Shown: positions 1-4,889, numbered from the stretch's first letter. The stretch: DNA of 5,851 nucleotides from Nitrososphaera sp. (GCA_023252395.1 JAJPDY010000085.1:1-5851), one strand, 5' to 3'. Numbers and translations are program-made. Notes: generated from the letters alone by a model not told the origin.

Positions 1-402
1 CTGGTACTGGCCGGCGACTTGTGGGTCAAACGCCGCCTGCGGGCCCGGCGGGTATTTCACTGCCGGCACGGCATAGAGCACAAACCAAGCCACGCCTGCT
101 ATCATTACCGCGGCCTTGAGCGGGCTTGTGCCAATTTTGCCAAAGGCATATACTCCGCCTACAAGCGCGCCGCCGGCAAGCCCGAGCGCAAGAGAGCCGG
201 CCGCCTGCGAAGCATAGATTGATTGCGACTGGAGCGCAAACTCTTCCTCGTCAAACTCTCCTTCTGCAATCATTTCTTCAAGCCGCATGTCCGCAAGCCT
301 GCTGGTATAAGGAAGCACAATTGCCGTGCTGATTCCTGCAAGGATTCCGCCTGCAATCAGGCCGGCCAATATGGCAAGCGCAAAAATCCTGCCAAGCTTC
401 AT
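1..402 (-). CDS. CbtA-like cobalt transporter membrane subunit (5' part; continues beyond left edge)
   Basis: Reading leftwards from an ATG at 402, the frame stays open for 134 codons to the window edge, so the C-terminus is missing. The product looks like a multi-pass membrane protein: a hydrophobic segment at residues 5-30 (RIFALAILAGLIAGGILAG), an acidic loop at 42-54 (EEMIAEGEFDEEE), a Gly/Ala-rich segment at 66-88 and a third at 97-115, followed by a Pro-rich motif VPAVKYPPGPQAAFDP at 112-127. The N-terminal hydrophobic Gly-rich helix plus the conserved Pro motif after the third helix matches my memory of the CbtA family, predicted cobalt transporters usually paired with the tiny membrane protein CbtB. 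No CbtB is seen; the upstream partner is instead a soluble 79-aa protein ending 3 nt before this ATG, so the two should be co-transcribed. Cobalt specificity is family inference only. The alternative is a generic small membrane protein. Confidence 0.68.
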   Translation of the reverse strand, partial: MKLGRIFALAILAGLIAGGILAGISTAIVLPYTSRLADMRLEEMIAEGEFDEEEFALQSQSIYASQAAGSLALGLAGGALVGGVYAFGKIGTSPLKAAVMIAGVAWFVLYAVPAVKYPPGPQAAFDPQVAGQYQ

Positions 403-405
403 GTA

Positions 406-645
406 TCACAGCTCTTCGTCAAGCTCGGCAAAAGCGCCGGCTTTAGATATTTCATGCAGGCGCATGGCCACGGTCCTGCCGTATTCGTTCTTGTTTATCA
501 CGCCCTTTTCATGGAGCATCTCGACAAGCGTGCTTATCCGGGCGCTCAGCTCTTCAGCCTCGCTCAGCTCCTTGCCAGTCACTTTTTTTGGCGCGACCAG
601 ATCGTCGCCGTCAGCGCCGTGCGCGATATGCCGCTTCTTTGCCAT
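406..645 (-). CDS. Small soluble hypothetical protein (79 aa) upstream of the CbtA-like gene
   Basis: I do not recognise a named family. The ATG at 645 is preferred over an in-frame TTG at 666 because a clear TATA box (AATTATATA on the minus strand, 668-676) is centred 26 nt upstream of 645, predicting a leaderless mRNA beginning at that ATG; starting at 666 would put the start codon too close to the box. The product has a basic/His N-terminus (MAKKRHIAHG), then a mostly helical part at residues 26-79 with the pattern ELSARISTLVEMLHEKGVINKNEY and an acidic end (ELDEEL). That amphipathic hairpin resembles short C-terminal oligomerisation or SHOCT-like motifs and the helical arm of nitrile-hydratase-type subunits, but the similarity is too short to name a function. 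It has no membrane segment, so it is not a CbtB. It lies 3 nt before the CbtA-like gene and probably shares its mRNA. Confidence 0.72.
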   Translation of the reverse strand: MAKKRHIAHGADGDDLVAPKKVTGKELSEAEELSARISTLVEMLHEKGVINKNEYGRTVAMRLHEISKAGAFAELDEEL

Positions 646-666
646 GTGCTCTAGGTGTGACTGCAA

Positions 667-677
667 GTATATAATTG
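667..677 (-). promoter_or_regulatory. TATA box (box A) for the 79-aa gene / CbtA-like operon
   Basis: The minus strand reads AATTATATA at 676-668, in the 32-nt gap after the DUF6659-like gene. Its centre lies about 26 nt from the ATG at 645, the usual archaeal TATA-to-start distance, so transcription should begin at or next to that ATG. This separates the operon from the upstream minus-strand gene, although readthrough is possible. Confidence 0.65.
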
Positions 678-1034
678 TCAGTCGGGCAGGAGCTTCAAAA
701 TCTTGCTTATTATCTTGTCGTGCTGCGCGCCCTTTTCAATCGAGACCAGTATCAGGTGCTCCTTTAGCGGAAACGACGCGATCTTTAGTTTTTCGCGCTC
801 TGAGAGCGTGTAAATGACCTTGCCAAACTCGGGGTCAAAATCCTGCCGCATCGCGGTCCTGAGCGCAAATTCGAGGTAGAGCCTGCGCCTGTCCTCCTTT
901 GGCTCAAGCGAATCGATGCCCTTTCGCATGCCGCCTGCGACCAAGTTGCCCATCTTGTCTATTGCCCCGGCAAACCTGACGGCCTTGTCTACCGCAAAAA
1001 TCTTGTTGCACAGCTTTTCGTAATCGCTAGGCAC
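678..1034 (-). CDS. DUF6659-like protein (possible roadblock/longin-type fold), 118 aa
   Basis: The 118-aa product starts MPSDYEKLCNKIFAVD and contains VRFAGAIDKMGNLVAGGMRKG (residues about 19-39), then a charged helix (PKEDRRRLYLEFALRTAMRQ), then alternating hydrophobic strands GKVIYTLSEREKLKIASF and EHLILVSIEKGA. The order helix, strand-turn-strand with 'FAG.ID..G.LVAGGMR.G', helix, strands is what I recall of the DUF6659 proteins common in ammonia-oxidising archaea, and it resembles roadblock/LC7 or PAS-like small alpha/beta folds. The molecular role is unknown. The start is a GTG at 1034; the next in-frame Met is at residue 28, inside the conserved core, so the GTG is well supported. It is divergent from the zinc-ribbon gene across a 71-bp region holding TATA-like elements. 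It lacks membrane segments and Cys clusters beyond one Cys near the N-terminus. Confidence 0.75.
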   Translation of the reverse strand: MPSDYEKLCNKIFAVDKAVRFAGAIDKMGNLVAGGMRKGIDSLEPKEDRRRLYLEFALRTAMRQDFDPEFGKVIYTLSEREKLKIASFPLKEHLILVSIEKGAQHDKIISKILKLLPD

Positions 1035-1057
1035 GCCAGATATTGGCGCGGCGCTTG

Positions 1058-1080
1058 GTTATAACCATTCTTTTAAATAT
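1058..1080. promoter_or_regulatory. Compact divergent promoter with palindromic TATA-like elements
   Basis: Two A/T elements lie between the divergent genes: a perfect 10-bp palindrome GGTTATAACC (1058-1067) and TTTTAAATAT (1071-1080) with a self-complementary TTTAAA core at 1072-1077. For the plus-strand gene the TTTAAA core is about 31 nt before the TTG at 1106, predicting a start site near 1100-1104. For the minus-strand gene either element could work: the palindrome is centred about 28 nt from the GTG at 1034 (near-leaderless), and TTTAAA would give a leader of about 14 nt. The palindrome could also be a regulator site. Both assignments are inferred from spacing. Confidence 0.5.
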
Positions 1081-1105
1081 TGTCTCATGGGATGTTGTTT
1101 TTAAG

Positions 1106-1468
1106 TTGTCAGACATTGCAGTGAAAGAGCTGGACTGGTACTTGCGCGACCACCTGTTCAGGCAGTCAAATGCTGGCAAGACAATATTTCGCAAAGAGTC
1201 GCTCCCAAGCGAGATGGCTGCCCTGTACCTGAGGTACAGAAACGCGGACCTCCAGCAGCTGTCAGACACCATGTCACCAGTCATAGAAAGCCTGGCGGCA
1301 AGAAAAGTCATCGAGCAGCAGGGCAACGAGCTGAAACTTGCAGGCAGGATAACGCGCCTCCAGTGCGCCAAATGCTTTTACATAAACTACCTGACAGAAG
1401 CCGAGCCAAGGGCGTGCCTCCGGTGCCAGCACGGCGAGCTGCACGATTTTCCAAAGAAGAAACCTTGA
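1106..1468 (+). CDS. Small protein with helical N-terminal region and C-terminal four-Cys zinc ribbon
   Basis: The product is 120 aa from a TTG at 1106. I prefer this start over the in-frame TTG at 1043 because it follows the TTTAAA box by about 31 nt and excludes the promoter from the coding region; a GTG at 1121 is a further option. Residues 1-80 look helical and charged (VKELDWYLRDHLFRQ, then DLQQLSDTMSPVIESLAARKVIEQQGNELKL), which could be a winged-helix-like DNA- or protein-binding domain. Residues 87-107 form a zinc ribbon, CX2C-X13-CX2C (C87, C90, C104, C107), followed by HGELHDF and a Lys-rich tail. I do not recognise a named family. It lies 27 nt upstream of ycaO in the same reading frame, separated by only one stop codon. 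That suggests a regulator or partner of the YcaO-TfuA unit, but this is context only. Confidence 0.78.
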   Translation: MSDIAVKELDWYLRDHLFRQSNAGKTIFRKESLPSEMAALYLRYRNADLQQLSDTMSPVIESLAARKVIEQQGNELKLAGRITRLQCAKCFYINYLTEAEPRACLRCQHGELHDFPKKKP

Positions 1469-1472
1469 TATG
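1464..1472 (+). promoter_or_regulatory. Weak TATA-like box for ycaO
   Basis: CTTGATATG overlaps the stop codon of the zinc-ribbon gene and is centred about 27 nt before the GTG at 1496. It is a poor match to the archaeal consensus but well placed for a near-leaderless ycaO transcript. Transcription from the upstream gene is an equally good explanation. Confidence 0.35.
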
Positions 1473-1478
1473 AACTTC

Positions 1479-1491
1479 AGAGAGGCTCTCT
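1479..1491. repeat. 13-bp inverted repeat AGAGAGGCTCTCT just before ycaO
   Basis: The arms AGAGAG (1479-1484) and CTCTCT (1486-1491) are perfectly complementary around a single G, ending 4 nt before the ycaO GTG. With a one-base centre it cannot form a good RNA hairpin at full length, so a dimeric DNA-binding protein site is more likely. The position, between the putative TATA box and the start codon, is where archaeal repressors often bind. It may also be chance. Confidence 0.4.
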
Positions 1492-1495
1492 AGTA

Positions 1496-2815
1496 GTGCA
1501 GCTGGAGAGCAGGAAAAAGTGGACTGTAAACGGCACATCGAGGACTAGGCCGGCGCAGGAGACTCTGGACAAGGTAGTCCCGCTGTCAAAAAAGATAGGA
1601 GTCACTAGGCTTGCCGACATTACAGACATGGATGTCCTGCGAATCCCAAATTATTCCGCTGTTTTGCCCGGCACCGAGGACTATATCTGGGTCTACAGCG
1701 GCAAGGGCCCGACAAGGGAGCACGCCAAGGCAAGCGCGCTCATGGAAAGCATAGAGCGCTACTCTGCATTGCCTTCAGGCGGGCCGCGCAAGTTTACAAG
1801 GTCGAGTTATTCTGATCTTGTGCAAAAGCACAAAGTACTGCATCCAGACGAGATAGTCGAGCCGATGCGGTTTGAATACAGAAATGATATGCTGATGGAC
1901 TGGCTCCCCGGCCACGACTTGGCAAGCAACGAGGAAGTGATGGTCCCGGCGTCAATAGCGCTGTTCCGCTACAGCCCGCAGCCGCCGGCGGTCAACCCGT
2001 TTGCATACTTTCACACAAACGGCCTTGCTTCCGGCAACGTGATGGAAGAAGCCGTGTGCCACGCGCTCTGCGAAGTGATAGAGCGCGACGCCATGAGCCT
2101 TGCAGAACTGCGGGCAAGCGCCATACCATTCCACATCCTGCGAACAATAATGCATTCGCTTGCCGCAAACGGGTTGACGATACCGCCGATACCAGCAGAC
2201 AGGTTCGCCGACGACCCGGGAGTTTTTCCAGACGTTGACATCTCTGAGGTAGAGTTTGAGCCTGTCAGAAAACTAGTCGACAGATTCAAGCAAGCCGGCA
2301 TTTCTCTGATGATAAAGGACATCACCTCAGACACTGGCATGCCAACATTCAATGCAAGCAGCGTAGAGTGGGTCACCCATGACTACGGCTACTTGGCAGA
2401 AGGCCACGGGACGCACCCTGATGCAAGGATTGCGCTTCTTCGCGCGATAACCGAAGTGTCCCAGACAAGGGCTGCAAACATCCAAGGGGCAAGGGACGAC
2501 TTGCGCAAGATAAAGTACGGCGAAAGCAACACGGACGACCGGCGCGCTTGGCAGTTCATGCCGTCAAAGAAAACGATCAAGTTTTCCCAAGTCCAGACGT
2601 TTTTCAACGAAGACATCTTGGACGACATCAAGCTTATTTTGTCAAGATTAAAGAGCGTGGGGCTTGGCCGCGTGATAATAGTCGATCTCACAAACCCGGA
2701 AATCGGGGTGCCGGTGGTTCGCGCAATAGTGCCGGGCCTTGAAACTTTCAAGATAACAAAATCTGTGATGGGCATGCGAGCAAGGGCGTGTTTTAGGCAA
2801 TGGAAAAACCGGTAA
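1496..2815 (+). CDS. ycaO: YcaO-domain ATP-dependent cyclodehydratase / thioamide-forming protein
   Basis: YcaO enzymes use ATP to phosphorylate a peptide backbone amide, making azolines or, with TfuA and a sulfur source, thioamides. All three signature blocks are present in this 439-aa protein: SGKGPTREHAKASALMESIE at residues 68-87 with metal/ATP-ligand type E84 and E87; HTNGLASG plus EEAVCHALCEVIERDA at 173-199 with E193 and E196; and GHGTHPDARIALLRAITE (303-320) continuing to Q323, R325 and GARDD (331-335). The C-terminal strand GVPVVRAIVPGLE fits the family. It lacks the Pro-rich PxPxP tail typical of azoline-forming YcaOs, which agrees with a TfuA-partnered thioamide type. The start is GTG at 1496, the first start codon after the in-frame TGA at 1466-1468. 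The 3' end overlaps tfuA by 16 nt. In methanogens this pair thioamidates McrA; here no mcr gene is visible, so the substrate is unknown. Confidence 0.95.
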   Translation: MQLESRKKWTVNGTSRTRPAQETLDKVVPLSKKIGVTRLADITDMDVLRIPNYSAVLPGTEDYIWVYSGKGPTREHAKASALMESIERYSALPSGGPRKFTRSSYSDLVQKHKVLHPDEIVEPMRFEYRNDMLMDWLPGHDLASNEEVMVPASIALFRYSPQPPAVNPFAYFHTNGLASGNVMEEAVCHALCEVIERDAMSLAELRASAIPFHILRTIMHSLAANGLTIPPIPADRFADDPGVFPDVDISEVEFEPVRKLVDRFKQAGISLMIKDITSDTGMPTFNASSVEWVTHDYGYLAEGHGTHPDARIALLRAITEVSQTRAANIQGARDDLRKIKYGESNTDDRRAWQFMPSKKTIKFSQVQTFFNEDILDDIKLILSRLKSVGLGRVIIVDLTNPEIGVPVVRAIVPGLETFKITKSVMGMRARACFRQWKNR

Positions 2816-3471
2816 TATTTCTCGGGCCGTCGCTTAGCCACGAAAAGGCAAGGAAAGTCTTTGCAGAGGCAGACTATAGGCCGCCGGCAAAAAAAGGCGA
2901 CTTTCTGAGGCTGGCCGCGGACCCTGACGTAAAGATGGTCGGGTTTGTCGACGGAGTCTTTTTGCAGGATTACCCGCCAACGCCAATTGAAGTGTACCAG
3001 CTGGCAAGGAAGGAAGGCATGCTCTTGGCAGGCGCGGCAAGCCTTGGCGCGCTGCGGGCAGTGGAACTTGAAAAGTTTGGCATGGTGGGCATTGGCAAGA
3101 TATTCCAGCTGTACAAGAGCGGCAAGATTGACGCCGACGACGAAGTGGCAGTTACGTTTGACCCAGAAGGCGACTACCGGCTGCAGTCAGAGGCCATGAT
3201 AGACATTCGCTACAACCTCTTTCTTGCGCACAAAAAAGGAGTCATGAGCAGGCAGGCAAAGAGGGCGCTTGCGCGAGTAGCCAAGGCGACCTATTTCCCG
3301 CACAGGAACTACTCCAACATCATTGAAGAAACAAAAAGCAAGCATCCGGAGCTTGCCGGCGACATAGACTCGTTCCAGAGCTATATCGCTTCAAGCAGGA
3401 AGAGCCTCAAGGAAATCGACGCAATAAAGCTCGTAAAGTACCTCAAAGAGCGCTCGCAATCGAGAGTGTAG
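2800..3471 (+). CDS. tfuA: TfuA-like protein, YcaO partner
   Basis: This 223-aa protein carries the TfuA-like core: IFLGPSLS near the N-terminus (residues 6-13), PPAKKGDF (28-35), VGFVDGVF (47-54), then the diagnostic GAASLGALRAVELEKFGMVG (78-97), IGKIFQLYKSGKIDADDEVAV (98-118), and a helical C-terminal half. TfuA proteins accompany YcaO in peptide and protein thioamidation and are proposed to help deliver or release the sulfur; that mechanism is family knowledge, not something the sequence proves. The ATG at 2800 lies inside the end of ycaO, a 16-nt overlap in another frame with no clear Shine-Dalgarno, implying translational coupling and matched amounts of the two proteins. The tail (SLKEIDAIKLVKYLKERSQSRV) is basic. 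No promoter is seen after it within the operon, and the next plus-strand gene has its own TATA-like box. Confidence 0.95.
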   Translation: MEKPVIFLGPSLSHEKARKVFAEADYRPPAKKGDFLRLAADPDVKMVGFVDGVFLQDYPPTPIEVYQLARKEGMLLAGAASLGALRAVELEKFGMVGIGKIFQLYKSGKIDADDEVAVTFDPEGDYRLQSEAMIDIRYNLFLAHKKGVMSRQAKRALARVAKATYFPHRNYSNIIEETKSKHPELAGDIDSFQSYIASSRKSLKEIDAIKLVKYLKERSQSRV

Positions 3472-3490
3472 CTTGCCAGTACACAGTCTG

Positions 3491-3498
3491 CAATATTA
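3491..3498 (+). promoter_or_regulatory. TATA-like box for the 39-aa zinc-finger gene
   Basis: CAATATTA is centred about 27 nt before the ATG at 3522, in the 50-bp gap after tfuA. This predicts a leaderless transcript separate from the ycaO-tfuA mRNA, although cotranscription cannot be excluded. Confidence 0.5.
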
Positions 3499-3521
3499 GC
3501 CTCCTGTCGACATTCTATCTC

Positions 3522-3641
3522 ATGGCGGAAAGGAAAATGTACAAGTGCAAGGCGTGCTATGCCGTGCTCATGTACAAGATGGACTACGAGGATCACAAAA
3601 AGGCGACAAACCACCAGGAATACGAAGAGATGTGGATCTAG
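3522..3641 (+). CDS. 39-aa C2H2 zinc-finger microprotein
   Basis: The short product MAERKMYKCKACYAVLMYKM continues DYEDHKKATNHQEYEEMWI. It has one zinc-finger-like set CX2C-X12-HX5H (C9, C12, H25, H31), similar to the single C2H2 finger proteins that are abundant in archaea, particularly ammonia oxidisers. Such proteins can bind DNA, RNA or protein; no specific role can be read here. Support for it being a real gene: the complete finger, a TATA-like box at the leaderless distance, and a neat end where its TAG stop shares a CTAG palindrome with the stop of the convergent response-regulator gene. It begins 50 nt after tfuA, so a link with the thioamidation unit is possible but unproven. Confidence 0.78.
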   Translation: MAERKMYKCKACYAVLMYKMDYEDHKKATNHQEYEEMWI

Positions 3642-4006
3642 GGCGACTCGATTGTCGTGTTTATCTGCTTCACAAGAGCGGCTATGCTGACTGGTTTTCT
3701 TACAAACGCCTTGACGTCTATAGTCGGGAACATCTTTCTGAACTCTTCGTAATAGATCTCAAACGCAGTGAGGAAGCAGACCTTGACGTTGGCGTCTTTC
3801 TTCCTGACTTCGCGGTACAGGTCAAAGCCGTTGAGCTTTGGCATCCTGATGTCGATTATCATGAGATCATAATGGTCAGGCTGAAAGCTGTTGAGTGCAA
3901 CCTGAGGATCGTTAAAGGCGTCGACTGAAAACCCGTTCTGCTCAAGGCCCCTCTTGAGCACAGTCGTGATGTCCGGCTCGTCGTCGACTATTGCCACCTT
4001 TCTCAT
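3638..4006 (-). CDS. Stand-alone response-regulator receiver protein
   Basis: A single CheY-like receiver domain of 122 aa accounts for the whole protein. The acidic pocket is D8-D9 in VAIVDDEPD, the phosphoacceptor is D52 in LMIIDIRMPKLNG, the switch Thr is T80 in CFLTAF and the invariant Lys is K104 in FVRKPV, so all key residues are present and phosphorylation is expected. There is no output domain, as is common in Thaumarchaeota, where such proteins pair with histidine kinases encoded elsewhere; no kinase is visible here. The ATG at 4006 gives the normal receiver N-terminus and sits about 29 nt from a TATA box at 4032-4039; a GTG at 4030 would overlap that promoter region and add a non-conserved extension. 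The aromatic stretch FEIYYEEFRKMF (82-93) before the Lys is a notable variable part. The gene is convergent with the zinc-finger gene and divergent from the adenosyltransferase. Confidence 0.93.
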   Translation of the reverse strand: MRKVAIVDDEPDITTVLKRGLEQNGFSVDAFNDPQVALNSFQPDHYDLMIIDIRMPKLNGFDLYREVRKKDANVKVCFLTAFEIYYEEFRKMFPTIDVKAFVRKPVSIAALVKQINTTIESP

Positions 4007-4030
4007 TGCTAGATGAAGCTTTGCCGGCAC

Positions 4031-4039
4031 TATTTTAAT
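4031..4039 (-). promoter_or_regulatory. TATA box for the response-regulator gene
   Basis: On the minus strand this reads ATTAAAATA, centred about 29 nt from the ATG at 4006. It is a good archaeal box A and supports a leaderless or 1-4 nt leader transcript. Confidence 0.6.
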
Positions 4040-4072
4040 CCAATGGTTTCATGTTCCACCTGTAAAACTATA

Positions 4073-4081
4073 TTCTTAAAT
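4073..4081 (+). promoter_or_regulatory. TATA box for the cobalamin adenosyltransferase gene
   Basis: TTCTTAAAT lies with its AT core about 30 nt before the ATG at 4108, giving a near-leaderless transcript. The alternating CATATATATG at the start codon is also AT-rich but too close to serve as box A for this gene. Confidence 0.55.
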
Positions 4082-4087
4082 CATCTC

Positions 4088-4102
4088 TGCACTGCTAGTG
4101 CA
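4088..4102. repeat. 15-bp inverted repeat TGCACTGCTAGTGCA, candidate operator
   Basis: Perfect 6-bp arms TGCACT (4088-4093) and AGTGCA (4097-4102) flank GCT. The site lies between the TATA box and the ATG of the adenosyltransferase gene, over the expected transcription start, where bound repressor would block initiation. No regulator can be assigned from the sequence. Confidence 0.45.
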
Positions 4103-4107
4103 TATAT

Positions 4108-4665
4108 ATGAAGATCTACACCAGGACAGGCGACAAGGGCGAGACCGGGCTTATCGGCGGCAAACGCACGAGCAAGGCAGACCCGAGGATAGTCGCCTAC
4201 GGCGCGGTTGACGAGCTGAATTCTTCTATTGGCATGGCCAACTGCATACTAGCGGCGGGAGAAGTTTTTGCAGATCTTATCGACGTCTTTACAAAGGTGC
4301 AGAACGACCTTTTTGTTGTCGGCTCAGACCTTGCAGACCCGGACTATCCTGCAAGCAAGCACAACACTCCGCGCGTTACAGAAGACATGGCATCTGCGCT
4401 TGAGCCTGTCATTGACAAGTTTGAATCAGAGCTTACCCCAATCACGTTTTTTATCCTGCCAGGTGGGAATACTCAAGCATCTATACTCCACGTATGCAGG
4501 AGCGTGGCAAGGCGCGCTGAAACTGCAGTAACCGCGCTCGCAAATAACGAAAAAATCAACCCTGCAACCATGGTCTATCTCAATAGGCTGTCAGACCTGC
4601 TTTTTGTAGCCGCAAGGGTTGCCAACAAGAGGCTGGGCGTCTCAGATGTCGCTTGGCGCAAATAG
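4108..4665 (+). CDS. pduO: PduO-type ATP:cob(I)alamin adenosyltransferase
   Basis: The enzyme transfers the adenosyl group of ATP to cob(I)alamin, making adenosylcobalamin for B12-dependent enzymes or completing corrinoid synthesis. The 185-aa length is normal for the family. Family motifs appear in order: KIYTRTGDKGETGL (residues 2-15, the N-terminal ATP-binding loop), VDELNSSIG, the segment VQNDLFVVGSDLA, FILPGG, then CRSVARRAET and YLNRLSDLLFVAARVAN, carrying the Arg/Glu and Arg...Asp residues typical of the ATP and corrinoid sites. The ATG at 4108 begins directly at the conserved N-terminus and fits the upstream TATA box. It is monocistronic as far as can be seen: the next gene has its own box. 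A CbtA-like gene at the left of the window also suggests cobalt/cobalamin metabolism. Other family names in use are MMAB and CobO-like; PduO-type fits best. Confidence 0.95.
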   Translation: MKIYTRTGDKGETGLIGGKRTSKADPRIVAYGAVDELNSSIGMANCILAAGEVFADLIDVFTKVQNDLFVVGSDLADPDYPASKHNTPRVTEDMASALEPVIDKFESELTPITFFILPGGNTQASILHVCRSVARRAETAVTALANNEKINPATMVYLNRLSDLLFVAARVANKRLGVSDVAWRK

Positions 4666-4693
4666 CCTGTTAGCATTGGCAATTACATACTAA

Positions 4694-4702
4694 CCTTAAA
4701 AT
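4694..4702 (+). promoter_or_regulatory. TATA box for the 51-aa membrane protein gene
   Basis: CCTTAAAAT, in the 68-bp gap after the adenosyltransferase gene, predicts a start site near 4724-4727 and therefore a leader of about 7-10 nt before the TTG at 4734. Confidence 0.5.
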
Positions 4703-4733
4703 CTCCAAAATGCTGCAGTTCCGGTAGAAGGCA

Positions 4734-4889
4734 TTGGGCCAGCTCTATAACGTGCTTATCATACTGGCCATCACGTTGCTGATGGCTGTTACCGTGACAG
4801 TGCTAGCCTATTTTGTTGACCTTGTCCCGCCTCTGGTAGGCAACGAGACATCAATGACAGCGGGCATGCTTGCCCTGCGTGGCAATTAA
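4734..4889 (+). CDS. 51-aa single-pass small membrane protein
   Basis: From a TTG at 4734 the frame encodes MGQLYNVLIILAITLLMAVT then VTVLAYFVDLVPPLVGNETS and a short tail ending LALRGN. Residues 6-28 form one strongly hydrophobic helix with a short N-terminal side, so a single-pass membrane protein or uncleaved signal anchor is likely; a following VPPLVG turn and polar end would lie on the other side. An in-frame stop at 4725-4727 leaves TTG as the first usable start; a GTG at 4752 is possible but would remove the start of the helix. A TATA box about 35 nt upstream and tight packing with the next promoter support it being a gene. I recognise no family. It fills what would otherwise be an unexplained 260-bp gap. 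Confidence 0.62.
   Translation: MGQLYNVLIILAITLLMAVTVTVLAYFVDLVPPLVGNETSMTAGMLALRGN

Noticed and set aside
223..654. Plus-strand open frame antisense to the CbtA-like and 79-aa genes
   Set aside because: No recognisable domain; the minus strand shows a membrane protein with family-like motifs and an operon promoter.
326..817. Long plus-strand open frame across the left part
   Set aside because: It runs antisense through three genes with better evidence, and its product is Ser/Ala/Arg-rich low-complexity sequence without motifs.
1027..1371. Minus-strand frame over the zinc-ribbon gene
   Set aside because: It overlaps the divergent promoter and lacks motifs, while the plus strand encodes an ordered four-Cys ribbon.
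2011..2376. Minus-strand open frame inside ycaO
   Set aside because: Mirror of conserved YcaO codons; no promoter or family features.
2389..2841. Minus-strand 150-codon frame overlapping the ycaO-tfuA junction
   Set aside because: Antisense to two clearly conserved proteins; composition follows the reverse complement of their codons.
3545..3928. Plus-strand frame opposite the response regulator
   Set aside because: The minus strand has every receiver-domain key residue; this frame has none of any family.
4669..4694. GTTAG...CTAAC repeat after the adenosyltransferase gene as a riboswitch or terminator
   Set aside because: Arms of five bases with a long spacer occur readily by chance; no conserved structure is visible.
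4862..4875. Small stem-loop GGGCA-TGCT-TGCCC as a terminator
   Set aside because: Only five base pairs, lies within codons of the membrane protein and is not followed by a T-run, so termination is not supported.
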